Origin: Argyresthia goedartella
Lineage: Eukaryota; Arthropoda; Insecta; Lepidoptera; Argyresthiidae
Direction: 5' to 3'
DNA: 64,000 nt
NCBI GenBank assembly: GCA_949825045.1
Contig: OX463820.1
Location: forward strand, 9,498,501-9,562,500
The notes under the pieces: model-generated
The model's database searches: none
What the model saw: the letters and a program-made list of their open reading frames with translations, nothing else
Told to the model about the DNA's origin: nothing
Made by a program: the position numbers and the translations under genes
Shown here: one piece after another, positions 1 to 10,095 of the stretch
Layout of the letters: the number at the start of each line of letters is the position of its first letter
How positions within the stretch are numbered: the stretch's first letter is position 1

Positions 1-2135
1 TGATTTTGTTCTGATAGTTTTCGAGAGGAAATAATCAATTGCATAAACGTATAAGCAATGTTAAAGCAGTCGTAGCTACAGTGCCCTCTAGTCGTACCAT
101 AAAGCATAGAGAAGCATGGAAATTAATATTGCGCAGACGAAGTTCCCTCAATAATCTATGTTCATTCTCGATTTGCTTCGAATGCAGCGGCTATCGAGTG
201 AACCGGGCACAATGGGCGCACCGGCGCGGGCCCGATGCAACTTCGTATTTTATATCGAAACGACACGATTCAGCGGACATTCTAGCTCTATATTATAGGA
301 ATACGGCCATTGTTTCAACGGATTCAATTTACTTATAGAAATGTTACTAATCCAAATATTAAAAGCATACGATGGAAGTAATACGACAACAGCTTAACAA
401 AACTATCCCGAACAATAGCGAAGTACGCAACAAAAGTAATCGTCTTTGAGAGTTTGGAACAAATCTGCCGAGTGCACACGTGAGCCCCATTCAACAAGTC
501 AAGTAACACAGCTATTGTGTGCGGGGGCGTGATCAATCATAATCATGGCTGCTTTCACCTCGACTAATGGCGCACGAAATGGCGGATTGCGTTTAAAACG
601 TGCGAGTGCTCGAGGGAGTATTGGAAGGTAACCGTACGGAAACGTGCACAAAGCCGCGAGCCGTCCGCTGATCCATCATGTGTCGCCGCGACCGCATACT
701 CTCGTGCCAGAATTATATCCCGTTTCAAGTTTAAAATTCCTGGTTGTCGGGAACCTAACCTACTAATGCAATTTCGAAACTAAAGACTAACTCCACATAA
801 CCCTCCGGGTTAGCACGGACGTGCTCGAAGGCTTTGTGCTACGAATGTTTTGAAAAGAATTTTTAATTTATCAGCTCCTTCCGTTCTTCAGCGAGTATGT
901 TCGCGGCTCACCGCAAATCAGTCGCCGCCTCTGCCTATTGTGTTCGCTTTGTTATTTTAATTTTTTCCCCGCAAAGGAATGTCTTTGAAAGTGTTCAAAT
1001 GACGCGTGTAATATCAAGGTTTGTACGTGTATCTGCCGTTTGATGTAGCTGAAAGATTAGGGCTTTTACCGGGATGAGTATTTTTGCGCTCGGATAAAAG
1101 GGAGTCGGAATAAAAGCTTCGATAAAATACCTGGCGGCTCTTTTGAGTATTGTCGGCATTGTCAAGAGGAAATTGCAATAAGTGGTAGGTATTTCTTTAA
1201 AATATATTCCAGTTTTATGAAAAGTGGTATTCGGTGGTTCATGGTTACAATTCATAAAGGTTGGTCCAAATAAGGCTTCTGTTTAGGAAAAGGGAGCATT
1301 TTTTACTATCTAGTCTTTCCGTCGACCAGTCAAAACTAACGATAAGGCTTGTTGAAGAACTACTTTCCCCAAACACTGTGGAAAGGTACCAGCATCGTGA
1401 AGTACGAAGAAGACAAGACAACTTCAGAAACTTTCCTTCTAAAGAGTTACCTACTGCGGCATTTGGTGAATATTTAGTATGGAGCATTGTTTAGTGACAC
1501 ACTTTCCAGAATATCTGAAACAATGTGACGTTACATATATAGTGGAAGTTCAAAAACAAATTGGGCCTGTCACTTTTTTTTGTTTTATACAAAAAATAAT
1601 GATTTCCCAAAATGCCCTTTACTTTCCACTTTGTACGTACATGTTTAAAAATCATTGTACAAAGCGGTAAGTATACATGATGGATGGTTTACTAATTTAG
1701 GTTTTAGTTTGATGACCCCATCTGGGTCGTATTTCACCATTAATTCCAAACCACCAGCTTAGTTCGAGCGTGATAGTCACAAACAGTCTACTGTTCGCTA
1801 CAGAATGTAGCATAAAGCTACTGGTGATCAGTTATTTGACTGAATGACATAAAAATAATCTTAAAAATTTGTCCAGTGTGGTTTAGGCTAATGGTATATA
1901 TAGGTATTCATAGGAGCTACGAATGAATTCAACAACTCGAAAAAAACAGGAGACACCTTCGCACCCGCAATACCTTCGCATGCACAAAGTATTATATGTA
2001 TTATTTCATCATAAATACATTAAACGACAAGCCATTTCATCTATTTTACTGCGTTTACTCAAGACAAGCAGGCAAGCAGTGAATATTCTGTCTGACTGAC
2101 AGTCATACCAGTCGATTATACGTCTGATTATACCA
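1..2135. other. Unassigned AT-rich DNA
   Basis: I recognise no gene, TE or RNA here. Short open frames occur on both strands, for example two overlapping opposite frames across 1245-1494, but neither resembles a family I know. A 28-codon frame starts at an ATG in good context (545) and runs to TAA at 629, passing a possible donor (GTAACC) near its end. It is too short to call. Confidence 0.5.
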
Positions 2136-2411
2136 CTAGTGGTACAAACAAGTAACAAAAATACAATTCGGCGCTCCCAACCCATCATCCTGTGCAATCA
2201 CAGCTCGTATAGTTCGCAGGGTCAGTCCGGACTGTCCACCACAATACGGCGACGTTAAGCAGAAAATTCCGCTGGCAAAGTTTTGATTGTCCGAGGCAGC
2301 TGGCATTCTTGCGGGCTGAGACACTCCCCAAATCACGGAGGAGAATTCGCCCCGTTTTATTGTGTTCATATCGCCCAAGTCAGCACCCGTAAACTTATCT
2401 GCAACTGTCAT
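2136..2411 (-). CDS. Possible unidentified exon or gene fragment (weak)
   Basis: A 91-codon minus-strand frame opens with an ATG at 2409-2411, a few codons after an in-frame TAG. The first ~75 residues have a balanced, coding-like composition (for example GEFSSVIWGVSQPARMP and CGGQSGLTLRTIRAVI). The last residues look less protein-like, so a real exon would probably end near the AQDDG stretch. I cannot assign a family, and I see no strong splice donor or acceptor. It could be a host exon, a TE fragment or chance. Confidence 0.2.
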   Translation of the reverse strand: MTVADKFTGADLGDMNTIKRGEFSSVIWGVSQPARMPAASDNQNFASGIFCLTSPYCGGQSGLTLRTIRAVIAQDDGLGAPNCIFVTCLYH

Positions 2412-3546
2412 TTTGTAGATGGATACAGTCCGCTAGTGTACACTGCTGCTGAGAGGTTTCTGCAGGTGGATCAGAAAGATGATGAAGCATCCAACAAATC
2501 GCGTATATAGTTCTATCGCATAGAAATGACAAGTGTAGGAAGGATTTTATCGAACATACAAATTACAAAACTACCAGGTATTTCAAATCTATTAGCGGAA
2601 TTACCCAACATTCTATATCTCTAAACAAATTTGCAAACAAAGCAGGGACCACTTCCATCCGATCCCTCCGGGATATTTTTATCCCCTAATTGTAATTTCA
2701 TTGATAACACAGTTTACAGTTTGACCGGTCCATTAGTAGGAAACAAGGTGGCTGCCGAGTCCGTTCCGGCCTTTCGGGTGTATTTATAACCTTAGTATAG
2801 TTGCGGCAATAATTTCATTAGTGAGGCACAACTAGCGGCCGGACAAGACAAATGGTGGCCATTAGGCGGCCTAACGACGGGCCCTCTCCCCCGCGTCGCA
2901 AACTTTTAACGACGAGAATCAAAGTAAATACGCACCGTTATCTTGCCGATTTGACGTAATCATAATTCTAGGTAGCCCCGGCAACGCACGGCTAATAGGC
3001 TACTACCAGGTTGATGTGTATCTGCTTTAATTAATATTAAGCGTGCTTATCCATTAAGCTGAAAGGACAATGGTCAAATCCACGGAAGGGTCAGCAGATA
3101 ACGATCAATGGAAACTGTTGCCATGGCTCGCTTTTCTAATTGCGTAAACAGAAACTCCGCTAGCTCGTCATAATATTTCTTCATACATCACTTAGGAGGT
3201 CTTTAGGGAGTAGGAGAGCCCGCCCGTCGTATGTTATTGTGCGAAGTGCGGGTTCCGTCATTAAGGTCCATTCGTGGCGAGTAACTTCTTCTGGCAGCCC
3301 CTAATGTTCCCGCGCTATGTCGCCCGAACTCTGAATGTTCGGCTGAAGGACGTGACTTAGGATAATGTCGCTGGATGATGACATTTTTTGTCTGGAGACC
3401 ACAAATGGGCATGCAGTTTAAATTTCAACTACTTCGGCAATACCGCGTATGATTGTCCGTTTGATTCTGTTCTGTAAGATTCTGTTAATAATAAGTTTGA
3501 GTAAGATTAAAAGGTGAGCTCCATTTTTGACGTGGGGTAAAATGTA
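2412..3546. other. Unassigned unique-looking DNA
   Basis: No gene or repeat is recognised. The stretch 2750-3000 is richer in GC and of higher complexity than its surroundings, the kind of sequence that can be conserved non-coding DNA, but nothing here proves that. A 69-codon minus-strand frame at 3203-3412 has no recognisable motif. Confidence 0.45.
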
Positions 3547-3574
3547 CATAGTCAGGTCATAAGTTCTGTCACAT
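3547..3574 (+). repeat. mariner left terminal inverted repeat
   Basis: This 28-bp end starts CATAGTCAGG and matches the reverse complement of 4827-4854 at all but about two positions. It sits directly after the TA at 3545-3546. Transposase would bind here. Confidence 0.93.
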
Positions 3575-3671
3575 GTGCAATATGAAATAATTTGGACATG
3601 TTTATTATTTATGTAAACATTTATATAGCAAAATGAACTCAATAAAACATAGATTCTTATGGTAATAAAGT

Positions 3672-4826
3672 TTATTCAAAATGACCCCCGCGATTTTGAA
3701 TACAGGCCTTTATTCTACGCGGCCAGTCGTCTATCGCAGCACGAACGAGGTCCATGTCAATATCGGCGGCTGCCTTAATCAAGGATGCCTTGAGTGACTC
3801 CAAATCAGGATGAGGCTTTGAGCAGGCCTTTTCCTCCAAGTATTGCCATATCTTGTAATCTAACGGACTCAAATCTGGACTGGAGGAGGGCCAGTCTTCG
3901 TGCCGGATGAAGTCGATTTCACGCGCCGCCAGCCAGTCTTGTGTGCTTTTCGCTCTATGAGCTGGCGTAGAATCTTGTTGGAATACCCAGTGCCTGGTAT
4001 TAAACGTGGTATGAGAAACAGGTTCCACAAGGTTCTTGAGGACTGTATTTTGATACACAACTGCATTCGTTTTTACGCCTTTCTCACAAAAATGTACCTC
4101 AGTTAAGCCCCAATAAGAGACTCCCAACCAAACTATGAGCGAGGATGGAAAATGACCTCGTTGGACACGCGGAATACGGTTGCTCGCTTCTTAACTGCTG
4201 TGTGCGTACACCTTATCATTTTGTTTGTTGTAGCTCTCTTCCACGGTGAAAATTTTTTCATCCGAAAAAAGAATTTCCCGATGCTTTTTTCCCGCGTACC
4301 GCTTCAACAAAGCGCGGCATCTCTTCAGTCTCAAGTCCATTAAACGAGCGTCCAAACGATGTCCTGTTTTTCTTCGATATGCCCTAAGCCCTAAGTCTTC
4401 ATTTAACACCCTTTTCACCTTGGTCCTGCTTAACCCCATCTGAAGGGCCAACAGTTTCTGCTTACGTATGGGATTTCTTTAATTCGCGCCTTCACAGCTT
4501 TTATCACTGCTGGAGTCCTAACAGAGCGAGTGCGACCACTTCTTGACCTGTCATCTACACTAAAGTCTTCATTGTATCGTTTTATGGTACGATAAACGAA
4601 TCTTTTGGTTATATTCAAATTTTTCAGTAAGTCGAAAATCTGAAGTGGCGCGTAACCGCAACGATGCAACGCAATAACTGCGACACAGTCTTCTTTAAGT
4701 GTCCACTCAATATTTAAAAATGAGGAAAATTCTAAAAAGTACACATTTTTATTTTCATGAAAAATTCGAAATTCGAATTCTATAAACTTTTTTGTGGCCA
4801 GCGTTCTAAATTCAAAAGTTTTTATT
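3672..4826 (-). pseudogene. Broken mariner transposase (DD37D)
   Basis: The N-terminal part (about 4470-4715) carries a helix-turn-helix-like region (EDCVAVIALHRCGYAPLQI ... FVYRTIKRYNEDF). The frame shifts near 4463-4473, continues as a linker (MGLSRTKVKRVLNEDLGL) and reaches the first catalytic Asp in ILFSDEKIF (4260-4262). An in-frame TAA lies at 4191-4193. The rest is open to 3672, with the second Asp in FQQDSTPAH (3972-3974) and the third in SPDLSPLDYKIW (3858-3860), 37 residues apart. I see no in-frame ATG between the right inverted repeat and the helix-turn-helix, so the start is lost or altered. A poly(A) signal AATAAA overlaps the terminal stop codon at 3672-3674, which makes the 3' end very compact. 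Confidence 0.93.
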
Positions 4827-4854
4827 GTGTGACAGAACTTATGACCTGACTGTG
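4827..4854 (-). repeat. mariner right terminal inverted repeat
   Basis: This is the partner of the left repeat at 3547-3574 and is followed by TA at 4855-4856. On the minus strand it reads CACAGTCAGG at the outer edge. Confidence 0.93.
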
Positions 4855-4921
4855 TATATATTTTTTTAAACATGTTTTGTTATCAGGGCTAGATATTAAA
4901 AATAAAGTTGTAAAAAACATG

Positions 4922-5378
4922 TTTATCTACACACGTATCATAAACCCTCTTTACTGCATCCAAAAACCATACGTTACGACCAGCATAATGATAAAGTTCT
5001 TGGTAAAAACTCATTTCTTACCTGAATATTGATCATTAAGACCATAATGAACCAAAATTTGTCAAATTATGACATTCAAATTTCGAACGCCGACGCCCGC
5101 CTGCGTGCCGCCCCTAGTTTGTCTGTGAAGTTGGTACTACAGAACAAGGTTAACAACTGCAGATCAATGATCAATGCCACAATGCCGGTCGAACATGCGG
5201 TTCCTGAATACATCAAAGAGATCTTATGATATGTGTGTATATAAACTAGTGTATGTAACTGTACATAATTAGGCATTAAAACTCTCGAGTGATATTATTA
5301 TGAAACTTCGGCTCGTTTGATAAACCCACTCTCGAGTATTAATGCCCTCCATTATGTAGCAGTCACATAAACTACTAC
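4922..5378 (+). repeat. ORF-bearing interspersed repeat, copy 1 (SNADAR family)
   Basis: This is one of four copies of a repeat of roughly 370-460 bp (others at 15709-16125, 39877-40089 and 58746-59114). It starts TTATCTACACACGTATCATA. A nearly complementary sequence at 5226-5246 closes an inner inverted repeat, and the unit ends with GCAGTCACATAAACTACTA. Between the inverted repeats lies an open frame (5029-5226 plus stop) with the core YDIQISNADARLRAAPSLSV and the ending KEIL; the same frame is open in copies 2 and 4. No known protein family is recognised. A hairpin module (5279-5341) interrupts the 3' part. It is probably a non-autonomous DNA element. Confidence 0.75.
5279..5341. repeat. 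Palindromic hairpin module (CTCTCGAG), copy 1
   Basis: This short fold-back has CTCTCGAG at both ends and a central GAAAC...GTTT stem. It lies between AGGCATTA and TGTAGCAGTC of the host repeat, where copies 2 and 4 are uninterrupted. A second copy occupies the equivalent place at 39986-40053. Confidence 0.6.
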
Positions 5379-5514
5379 AATGAGTCAGAGATAATATATA
5401 ATATATTTTCGATCGAATGTGTACGTGATCGATACTACATTATTTGCATTAGTATACAAGTATATTGTGAATAACATTATTTATTTATTTAAGAAGATTA
5501 ACAGCATAATCATG

Positions 5515-5807
5515 GTGCTCCGTGGTCTAATGGGTTTCACGCTTGCTTCTCACACAGGAGTTGTAGCTTCGATCCCTGACCATGTACCAATGAGATAATT
5601 AATTTATCTTAAGTACAGTATCGGACATTCAGTGTTTGGGATGACACGTTAAGCTGTAGGTCCCCGCTACTATCGCTACGTGGTAGTGGTTGTAAAACTC
5701 CTCTATCAACCCGCACTGAGCCAGCGTGGTGGATTATGGCTTAATCTTACTCGTATCCGGGCAAAAGCCTGTGCCCCTCAGTGGGGACATTAATGGGCTA
5801 CATTCAA
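5515..5807 (+). mobile_element. tRNA-derived SINE, head type C, with a different tail
   Basis: The head contains an A-box-like GTGGTCTAATGGG and a B-box-like GCTTCGATCC, the internal RNA polymerase III promoter elements of a tRNA-derived SINE. The body ACCAATGAGATAA...TTTATCTTAAGTA matches copies at 7076, 7468 and 10096. From about 5640 the tail (ACACGTTAAGCTGTAGGTCC ... CAGTGGGGACATTAATGGGC) resembles a 3' module common in lepidopteran repeats and differs from the tail of the 10096 copy. Confidence 0.7.
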
Positions 5808-5991
5808 TAAGGTCATAATGTCAGGCTTGTGTGTATCAGTAATGATGTTTAATGACAACTACCACAAGTCAAACTTTGGTATTTTCTAGTACTTACCATA
5901 ATCCGTTTGTGGATTTAAAAAGTGGACTATTTATGAAATAACTAGGTAAAATTCGATTAATATTTATTTACCGCTCTACACTTCTTGGCTT

Positions 5992-6253
5992 ATAATAATA
6001 ATAATAATAATAATACCTTGGACACCTTTTACACACATTGATCTAGCCCCAAACTAGGATTCCCTGTATCTTGGGTACTAGACAACGATATATATACTTA
6101 TATAGAGAAATATTATACTTAGATAGATAAACAACCATGACTAGGGTACAAACATTCGTTCTCATCAAACAAATATTTGCCCCCACCGGGACTCGAACCC
6201 GGGACCCTTGGTTTCGTAGGCAGCGTCACTACCGACTCGGCCATTCGGGTCGT
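5992..6253 (-). mobile_element. tRNA-derived SINE, head type A, copy 1
   Basis: Read on the minus strand, it begins ACGACCCGAATGGCCGAGTC (A box) and continues to GGGTTCGAGTCCCGG (B box). A body ending ...AGTGTCCAAGGTATTATTATT gives way to a (TTA)n tail at 5992-6014. Other copies are at 18356-18602 and 51053-51312. The tRNA-like part is a SINE head, not a functional tRNA gene, because a tRNA-unrelated body and a repeat tail follow it. Confidence 0.88.
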
Positions 6254-6362
6254 TATATCGGCACAGTTCGGAAGAAAATATACATTGTTGCATATTCATC
6301 ACAACACTTACCTTATAGTAGAGAAAAAGTATTGTACTGAAGTCACATTTTGTAGAGTAGAC

Positions 6363-6743
6363 CTATAAATTACATAAATGTGTCACTCGCACAATCACTT
6401 TCAGTGCCTGAATCAGTGGCATAATGATTACAAATCTGTGACTAAAAACATTCAGTTTTTCTTCTTCAGTTAATAAATATTTCTCATATTTCGTTGCGTG
6501 ATTTCAAACTTTCGTCCATTCTTCAGGTCCCAGCATCTCGATTTTTTCTGCAACAGCAGCTTGTACCTACTTATCTACATCAGCATCACTCCCCGCTAAG
6601 GCGATTTCCGAACTAACAGAACTAATTCCGTGACTTACTCAGCTGAGGGTCTGGGCGACTGTCGCATCCGATTCCGTGTACTCATTACGCTCATTACCTT
6701 CACTCTTGGAATAATTGAGACTGGAAGCGCTCTCCGAATGCAT
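6363..6743 (-). pseudogene. Possible decayed coding fragment (weak)
   Basis: One minus-strand frame runs from an ATG at 6741-6743 to a TAG at 6363-6365 with three internal stops in 127 codons, fewer than AT-rich DNA would be expected to give. The readable pieces are acidic and Ser-rich at first (MHSESASSLNYSKSEGNE), then charged (AEKIEMLGPEEWTKV, KYLLTEEEKLNVF). They look like protein rather than random translation, but I recognise no family. It may be the remnant of a TE-encoded or host protein, or coincidence. On the opposite strand, 6630-6866 is also open and ends in a hydrophobic stretch. Confidence 0.22.
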
Positions 6744-6907
6744 TCACCGAAAGAAATACCGCCATTTATTGCGGGATACGAGGCAAAGTACCAAGAAAGA
6801 CAAAAAATATGCTTATTTTTATCTACTATTTCTTTTCTTATATGTATTTTTATAGTAAGTATTATATAATTTTTTTTTTATTTTTTTTTTCACTAGATAT
6901 TTCCTAT

Positions 6908-7020
6908 CCTGATAGGTTTGCTGGAAGAAATCTCTGTTGAGAGATAAGCTCGTCTTTGCTTTTTAATTTCGTGTATAATGTATTTTGTAATGTTCTGTGC
7001 AATAAAGAATTTTGAATTGA
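6908..7020 (+). mobile_element. LINE 3' end (GGAAGAAATCTCT type)
   Basis: The segment TTTGCTGGAAGAAATCTCTG, AGAGATAAGCTCG and GTGCAATAAAGAATTTTGAA matches copies at 11330, 23700, 55488 (minus) and 59940 (minus). The longer copies retain a reverse-transcriptase C-terminus upstream, so this is a severely 5'-truncated LINE with its AATAAA poly(A) signal and an A-rich end. Confidence 0.75.
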
Positions 7021-7075
7021 ATATGCTCTGGAAACGAGCCTCAAACGTGATGCCAAAAATTATTCACCGATATAA

Positions 7076-7200
7076 CTAGTGGTCGAAGAGCTCCGTCTTC
7101 TAGTGGTTTTGCTCGCTTCTCACATCGGAGATACGGGTTTGAATCCGGTGATGATAATGTACCAATGAAATAAGTAAATTATCTTGAGTGTACAGACATT
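7076..7200 (+). mobile_element. SINE head type C, copy 2
   Basis: GAGCTCCGTCTTCTAGTGG and GGGTTTGAATCCGG form the tRNA-like head, followed by the ACCAATGAAATAAG body. It runs directly into a type B head at 7210, so the two together look like one composite unit. Confidence 0.65.
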
Positions 7201-7209
7201 ATATTCGAT

Positions 7210-7460
7210 GACCTCTGTGGCGCAGCGGCTCTGACTACCGTGCGAGAGTTCCCGGGTTCGGTCCACGGCTGGGGGTAAAAAAAATCCCAGGTCTTAGATG
7301 TTCATATGTGTGTGATGCCGCTGTTTCTGGTTCCCAAGACACAGGGTATCCTAGTGTGGGGCCAAAAACAATGTAAGTGCCTGTATGTAAATGTTTATGT
7401 TTGTTTATACAGTTGTTCTAACGGTGATAGAAATGATCGTGAGGAAACCTTCAATCTCAG
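7210..7460 (+). mobile_element. tRNA-derived SINE, head type B, copy 1
   Basis: The head GACCTCTGTGGCGCAGCGG carries an A box, and CGGGTTCGGTCC is a degenerate B box. The body TTTCTGGTTCCCAAGACACA ... GTGTGGGGCC ... TGTATGTAAATGTTTATG is shared with the other type B copies. After about 7411 the start of the common tail appears (ATCGTGAGGAAACCTTCAA), cut short by the next type C head. Confidence 0.82.
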
Positions 7461-7467
7461 TTCAACG

Positions 7468-7614
7468 ATATAACTAGTGGTCGAAGAGCTCCGTGGGGGT
7501 AGGAAGGTAGGGGCTTCACGCTCGCTTCTCATGTAGGCGATGCTGGTTTGAATCCGGTGATGACCATGTTCATTCACCAATGAGATAAGTAATTTATCTT
7601 AAGTATACAACCAT
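7468..7614 (+). mobile_element. SINE head type C, copy 3
   Basis: The head GAGCTCCGTGGG...CTTCACGCTCGCTTCTC and a B-box-like GGTTTGAATCCGG are followed by the standard ACCAATGAGATAAG body. The 20 bases before it (AACGATATAACTAGTGGTCG) are the same as those before copy 2 at 7076. Confidence 0.65.
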
Positions 7615-7775
7615 CTGCCAGATGGTCCGACGATGTGGCGAGGGTGGCAGGAAAGCTATGGACGCGGGTTGCGCAGGACCGTACTGAATGGCGTGTTTAT
7701 GATGAGGACTATTTATACCCAACAGTGGGTCCCCTGACAGGCTGATGATGATGTTGATGATGACACAGACATTAT
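7615..7775 (+). repeat. LINE-like 3' tail with a GAT repeat
   Basis: The sequence ...TATACCCAACAGTGGGTCCC...CAGGCTGATGATGATG ends in a (GAT)n run. This 'cagcagtggg ... gctgatgatg' ending is typical of insect LINE 3' ends. No coding remnant is left. Confidence 0.5.
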
Positions 7776-7781
7776 TCCGAC

Positions 7782-8137
7782 GACCTATGTGTCGTTACCG
7801 GTTGTAGCTCTGCCTACCTTGTGAGCGATCCCGGATTCGATCCCCGGCTGGCGATTCAAAAATAAATATGTCTTGGCTGTTTTTGGTTCCCACGACACAG
7901 GGTATACTAAGTGTGGGGCCAGAAGCAATGTATGTGACTGTATGTAAATGTTTATATTTATGGTTTATGTTTATGTCCAATGGCAATGGAAAACATCGAG
8001 AGGAATCCTTCAATCTACATAGCTGCGACGACGGGCTAGGCCTCTGTCACTCAAATGGAGTAATGAATGATTGTGCCTCTGCAACCCCGTATGGGAAAAA
8101 GCGTGACGCTATGTTATGTTGTTATGTCGAATATCAG
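7782..8137 (+). mobile_element. tRNA-derived SINE, head type B with the common tail, copy 2
   Basis: This is the longest type B copy. It has a tRNA-like head (GACCTATGTGTCG...GGATTCGATCCCCGGC), the TTGGTTCCCACGACACAG body, and a full tail (GAAAACATCGAGAGGAATCC ... GACGGGCTAGGCC ... GGGAAAAAGCGTGACGCTAT). The tail is the one also found on the type C element at 10096-10372. It ends in a short ATGTT-like repeat. Confidence 0.82.
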
Positions 8138-8926
8138 ATCACCCTTAGAATAGTTCGTCGCCGATGTAAGTCACCAATATATAAGTAATACCCGTCGAAC
8201 TCCTTCTCTGAACCAAATTTGGCGCCTCCATTTTAAAACCTCCTTGACTTTACTGAATGAGGACGAGCGCTAAGTGTGTAGAACAGCCCTAATAATGTTG
8301 ACGAGCTTGATGAAGTCATGGCAGAGGTGGGTTGTTCGAATATAGCTGTAATTACAACGGCTTAAGAGTTTCAGTTTGGTCATTGAAAGTTCACTGAGTC
8401 AAATACTGCAGTAAGAGCCTAAGAGCATACTTCCTCAATTAAATGTAGAGTTTTTGCAATCATTGAATGTTAGGAGCAGATTTACTGAAAATTTTGGAAC
8501 TTGTCAGTAAGAAAATGTATGCCTGCAGTGCCATAAAAATATCCACTTCGTTAAAAACTTAATTACTTCACTCGATGTAATAATCATAAGCAAAATAAAA
8601 TATTTTTCTTATTTTGTGATTGGATGGGAACATATATTAATACGAGAAGCCAGTGGATTACTACAGATCTTCTTAGAATGACGTCACTTATCTTTGGGGC
8701 CTTATTAGCTCGGTTCAGTACGTCAAGTTGTTTATACAGGGGGATCTGTCGGATGATGCTACCGGGTCACATACAGGATAGGTCACAAAATACGATTAAT
8801 CTTTGGAAGTAACACAACAGTTTACCTTTCGGTGAGTCTTCTTGCTAGATCGTATGTATTGGCTTACAGTCAAACTTATAAAAAATAACTAATTTATGTT
8901 GTAGTCTTGTTTTGAAAAAATCCTCT
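8138..8926. other. Unassigned AT-rich DNA
   Basis: No gene, RNA or repeat is recognised. The longest open frames are about 60 codons and show no motif. Confidence 0.5.
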
Positions 8927-9045
8927 TTAACCTCTTGAATGTTAGATAACGCCACTTTTACGTTATAGGTTTGAAATTTTAATACCACGGCATAAGGTTA
9001 AAAATTGCGACCCGTCCGAACTGCCCTCGGTTTTTGAGAGGTTAA
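8927..9045. mobile_element. MITE with TTAA ends, copy 1 (piggyBac-like?)
   Basis: This 119-bp unit starts TTAACCTCTTGAATG and ends TTTTTGAGAGGTTAA, so TTAA flanks a short CCTCT inverted repeat, as expected for piggyBac-type target duplication. An inverted-orientation relative lies at 18209-18333. There is no coding capacity. Confidence 0.55.
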
Positions 9046-10095
9046 ACCTTAAGATTTATAAAAGTACATCGAGTTAGTTTTAACTAGAACATTGCTGTAG
9101 CAAGAGAATCCAAAGCCGTAAATTAATAAAATAAACAAGTTTGTGTATGTGTCAAAATTTACTCAACAAAATTTACCTTGGAAATAATACTGTAAATGGT
9201 TCCAACAAACAAAAAAAACAACTAACATAAACTCATACATTGACAACTGACTGACGTTTGCTTTTGAAATCCGGTGTACACCATCCGTGTGATTATGCTT
9301 AAAATGGGCTTATCGGACATTTATAAAAGAGTCTGAGCTCTCTGAGCTACTTTCAGTTGTAGAAGTTTTGTGACGAAACTAAAATACTTATTTTATTTTA
9401 TAAATCACAATTTTGTGAGCTGAGCTTGTAATATTTTGACTTCTTTTTATGAGTGTTTTAGCGAAATTGTATCTTTATAAATACCTACCATATTTTCACA
9501 TACTGCCGAATACCAACATACCTGAAACAAAAGAAGGAAGAGAAGTTTAAAAGTTGCATTCGAAATTCGAAAATGAAGTTTCTTTTTCTACTTGCGATCA
9601 CCCTGTAGCCAAGGGTTTCATCTCGTCCATATTGGCCGAGTGCAAAACTGTAACGTATTAAGTTAATGAGTGACAAGGCGCGCCATAATATCATAGCGAC
9701 CACGCCATGAGGGGTCGGCCAGAAATATTGCTTGGACGAGTGTACTTAGACACGTGATCACATGACATGACATGATGTAGCCGGGGACTGAATACACAAA
9801 TACAAAAATAAACATTTAAAGACACATAAATAGTTAGTAGTAGGTATTTTTATTATCGCGCTAATGCCACATACTATTTTAAGCTTTTTATGTTAGGTTA
9901 GGTAGATAGACAGATAAAAAGAGAGACTAGCATATACAAGATGTTTAGTAAATTTTAGTTAACAAATCTGTGACATGACACGAAAGTTCCTTCTTTCGGT
10001 TCGGGCATAGAACCTCTCGCATCTTCGTCAAAGTCTGAACCAATAGAATGGTTATTGGTTTATTATCAAGATAACAAAATTCCTCCGAACAAAAA
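9046..10095. other. Unassigned AT-rich DNA
   Basis: Nothing recognisable is present apart from short direct repeats such as ACATGACATGACATGA near 9760-9775. A 72-codon minus-strand frame at 9485-9703 has no motif. Confidence 0.5.

Larger units (their letters stand above)
3547..4854 (-). mobile_element. mariner transposon, DD37D (mori-type), inactivated
   Basis: This is a complete 1308-bp mariner-family element on the minus strand. Its ends are 28-bp inverted repeats containing GTCAGGTCATAAGTTCTGTC, and it is flanked on both sides by TA (3545-3546 and 4855-4856), the expected target duplication. Inside lies one transposase frame covering most of the length. The spacing of 37 residues between the second and third catalytic Asp matches the DD37D class first described for the silkworm mori-subfamily mariners. 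One frameshift and one stop break the transposase, so this copy cannot encode its own enzyme, although the ends look intact. Confidence 0.95.

Noticed and set aside
545..631. Small ATG ORF with a possible GTAACC donor
   Set aside because: Only 28 codons and a non-consensus donor; nothing else supports a gene.
1245..1494. Opposite-strand ORFs of 77 and 80 codons
   Set aside because: No motif, chance length, and neither has supporting splice or start context.
6187..6253. tRNA-like sequence with A and B boxes (also 18356, 51247, 7210, 7782, 36905, 63480)
   Set aside because: These are followed by shared non-tRNA bodies and repeat tails and occur in many diverged copies, so they are SINE heads rather than functional tRNA genes.
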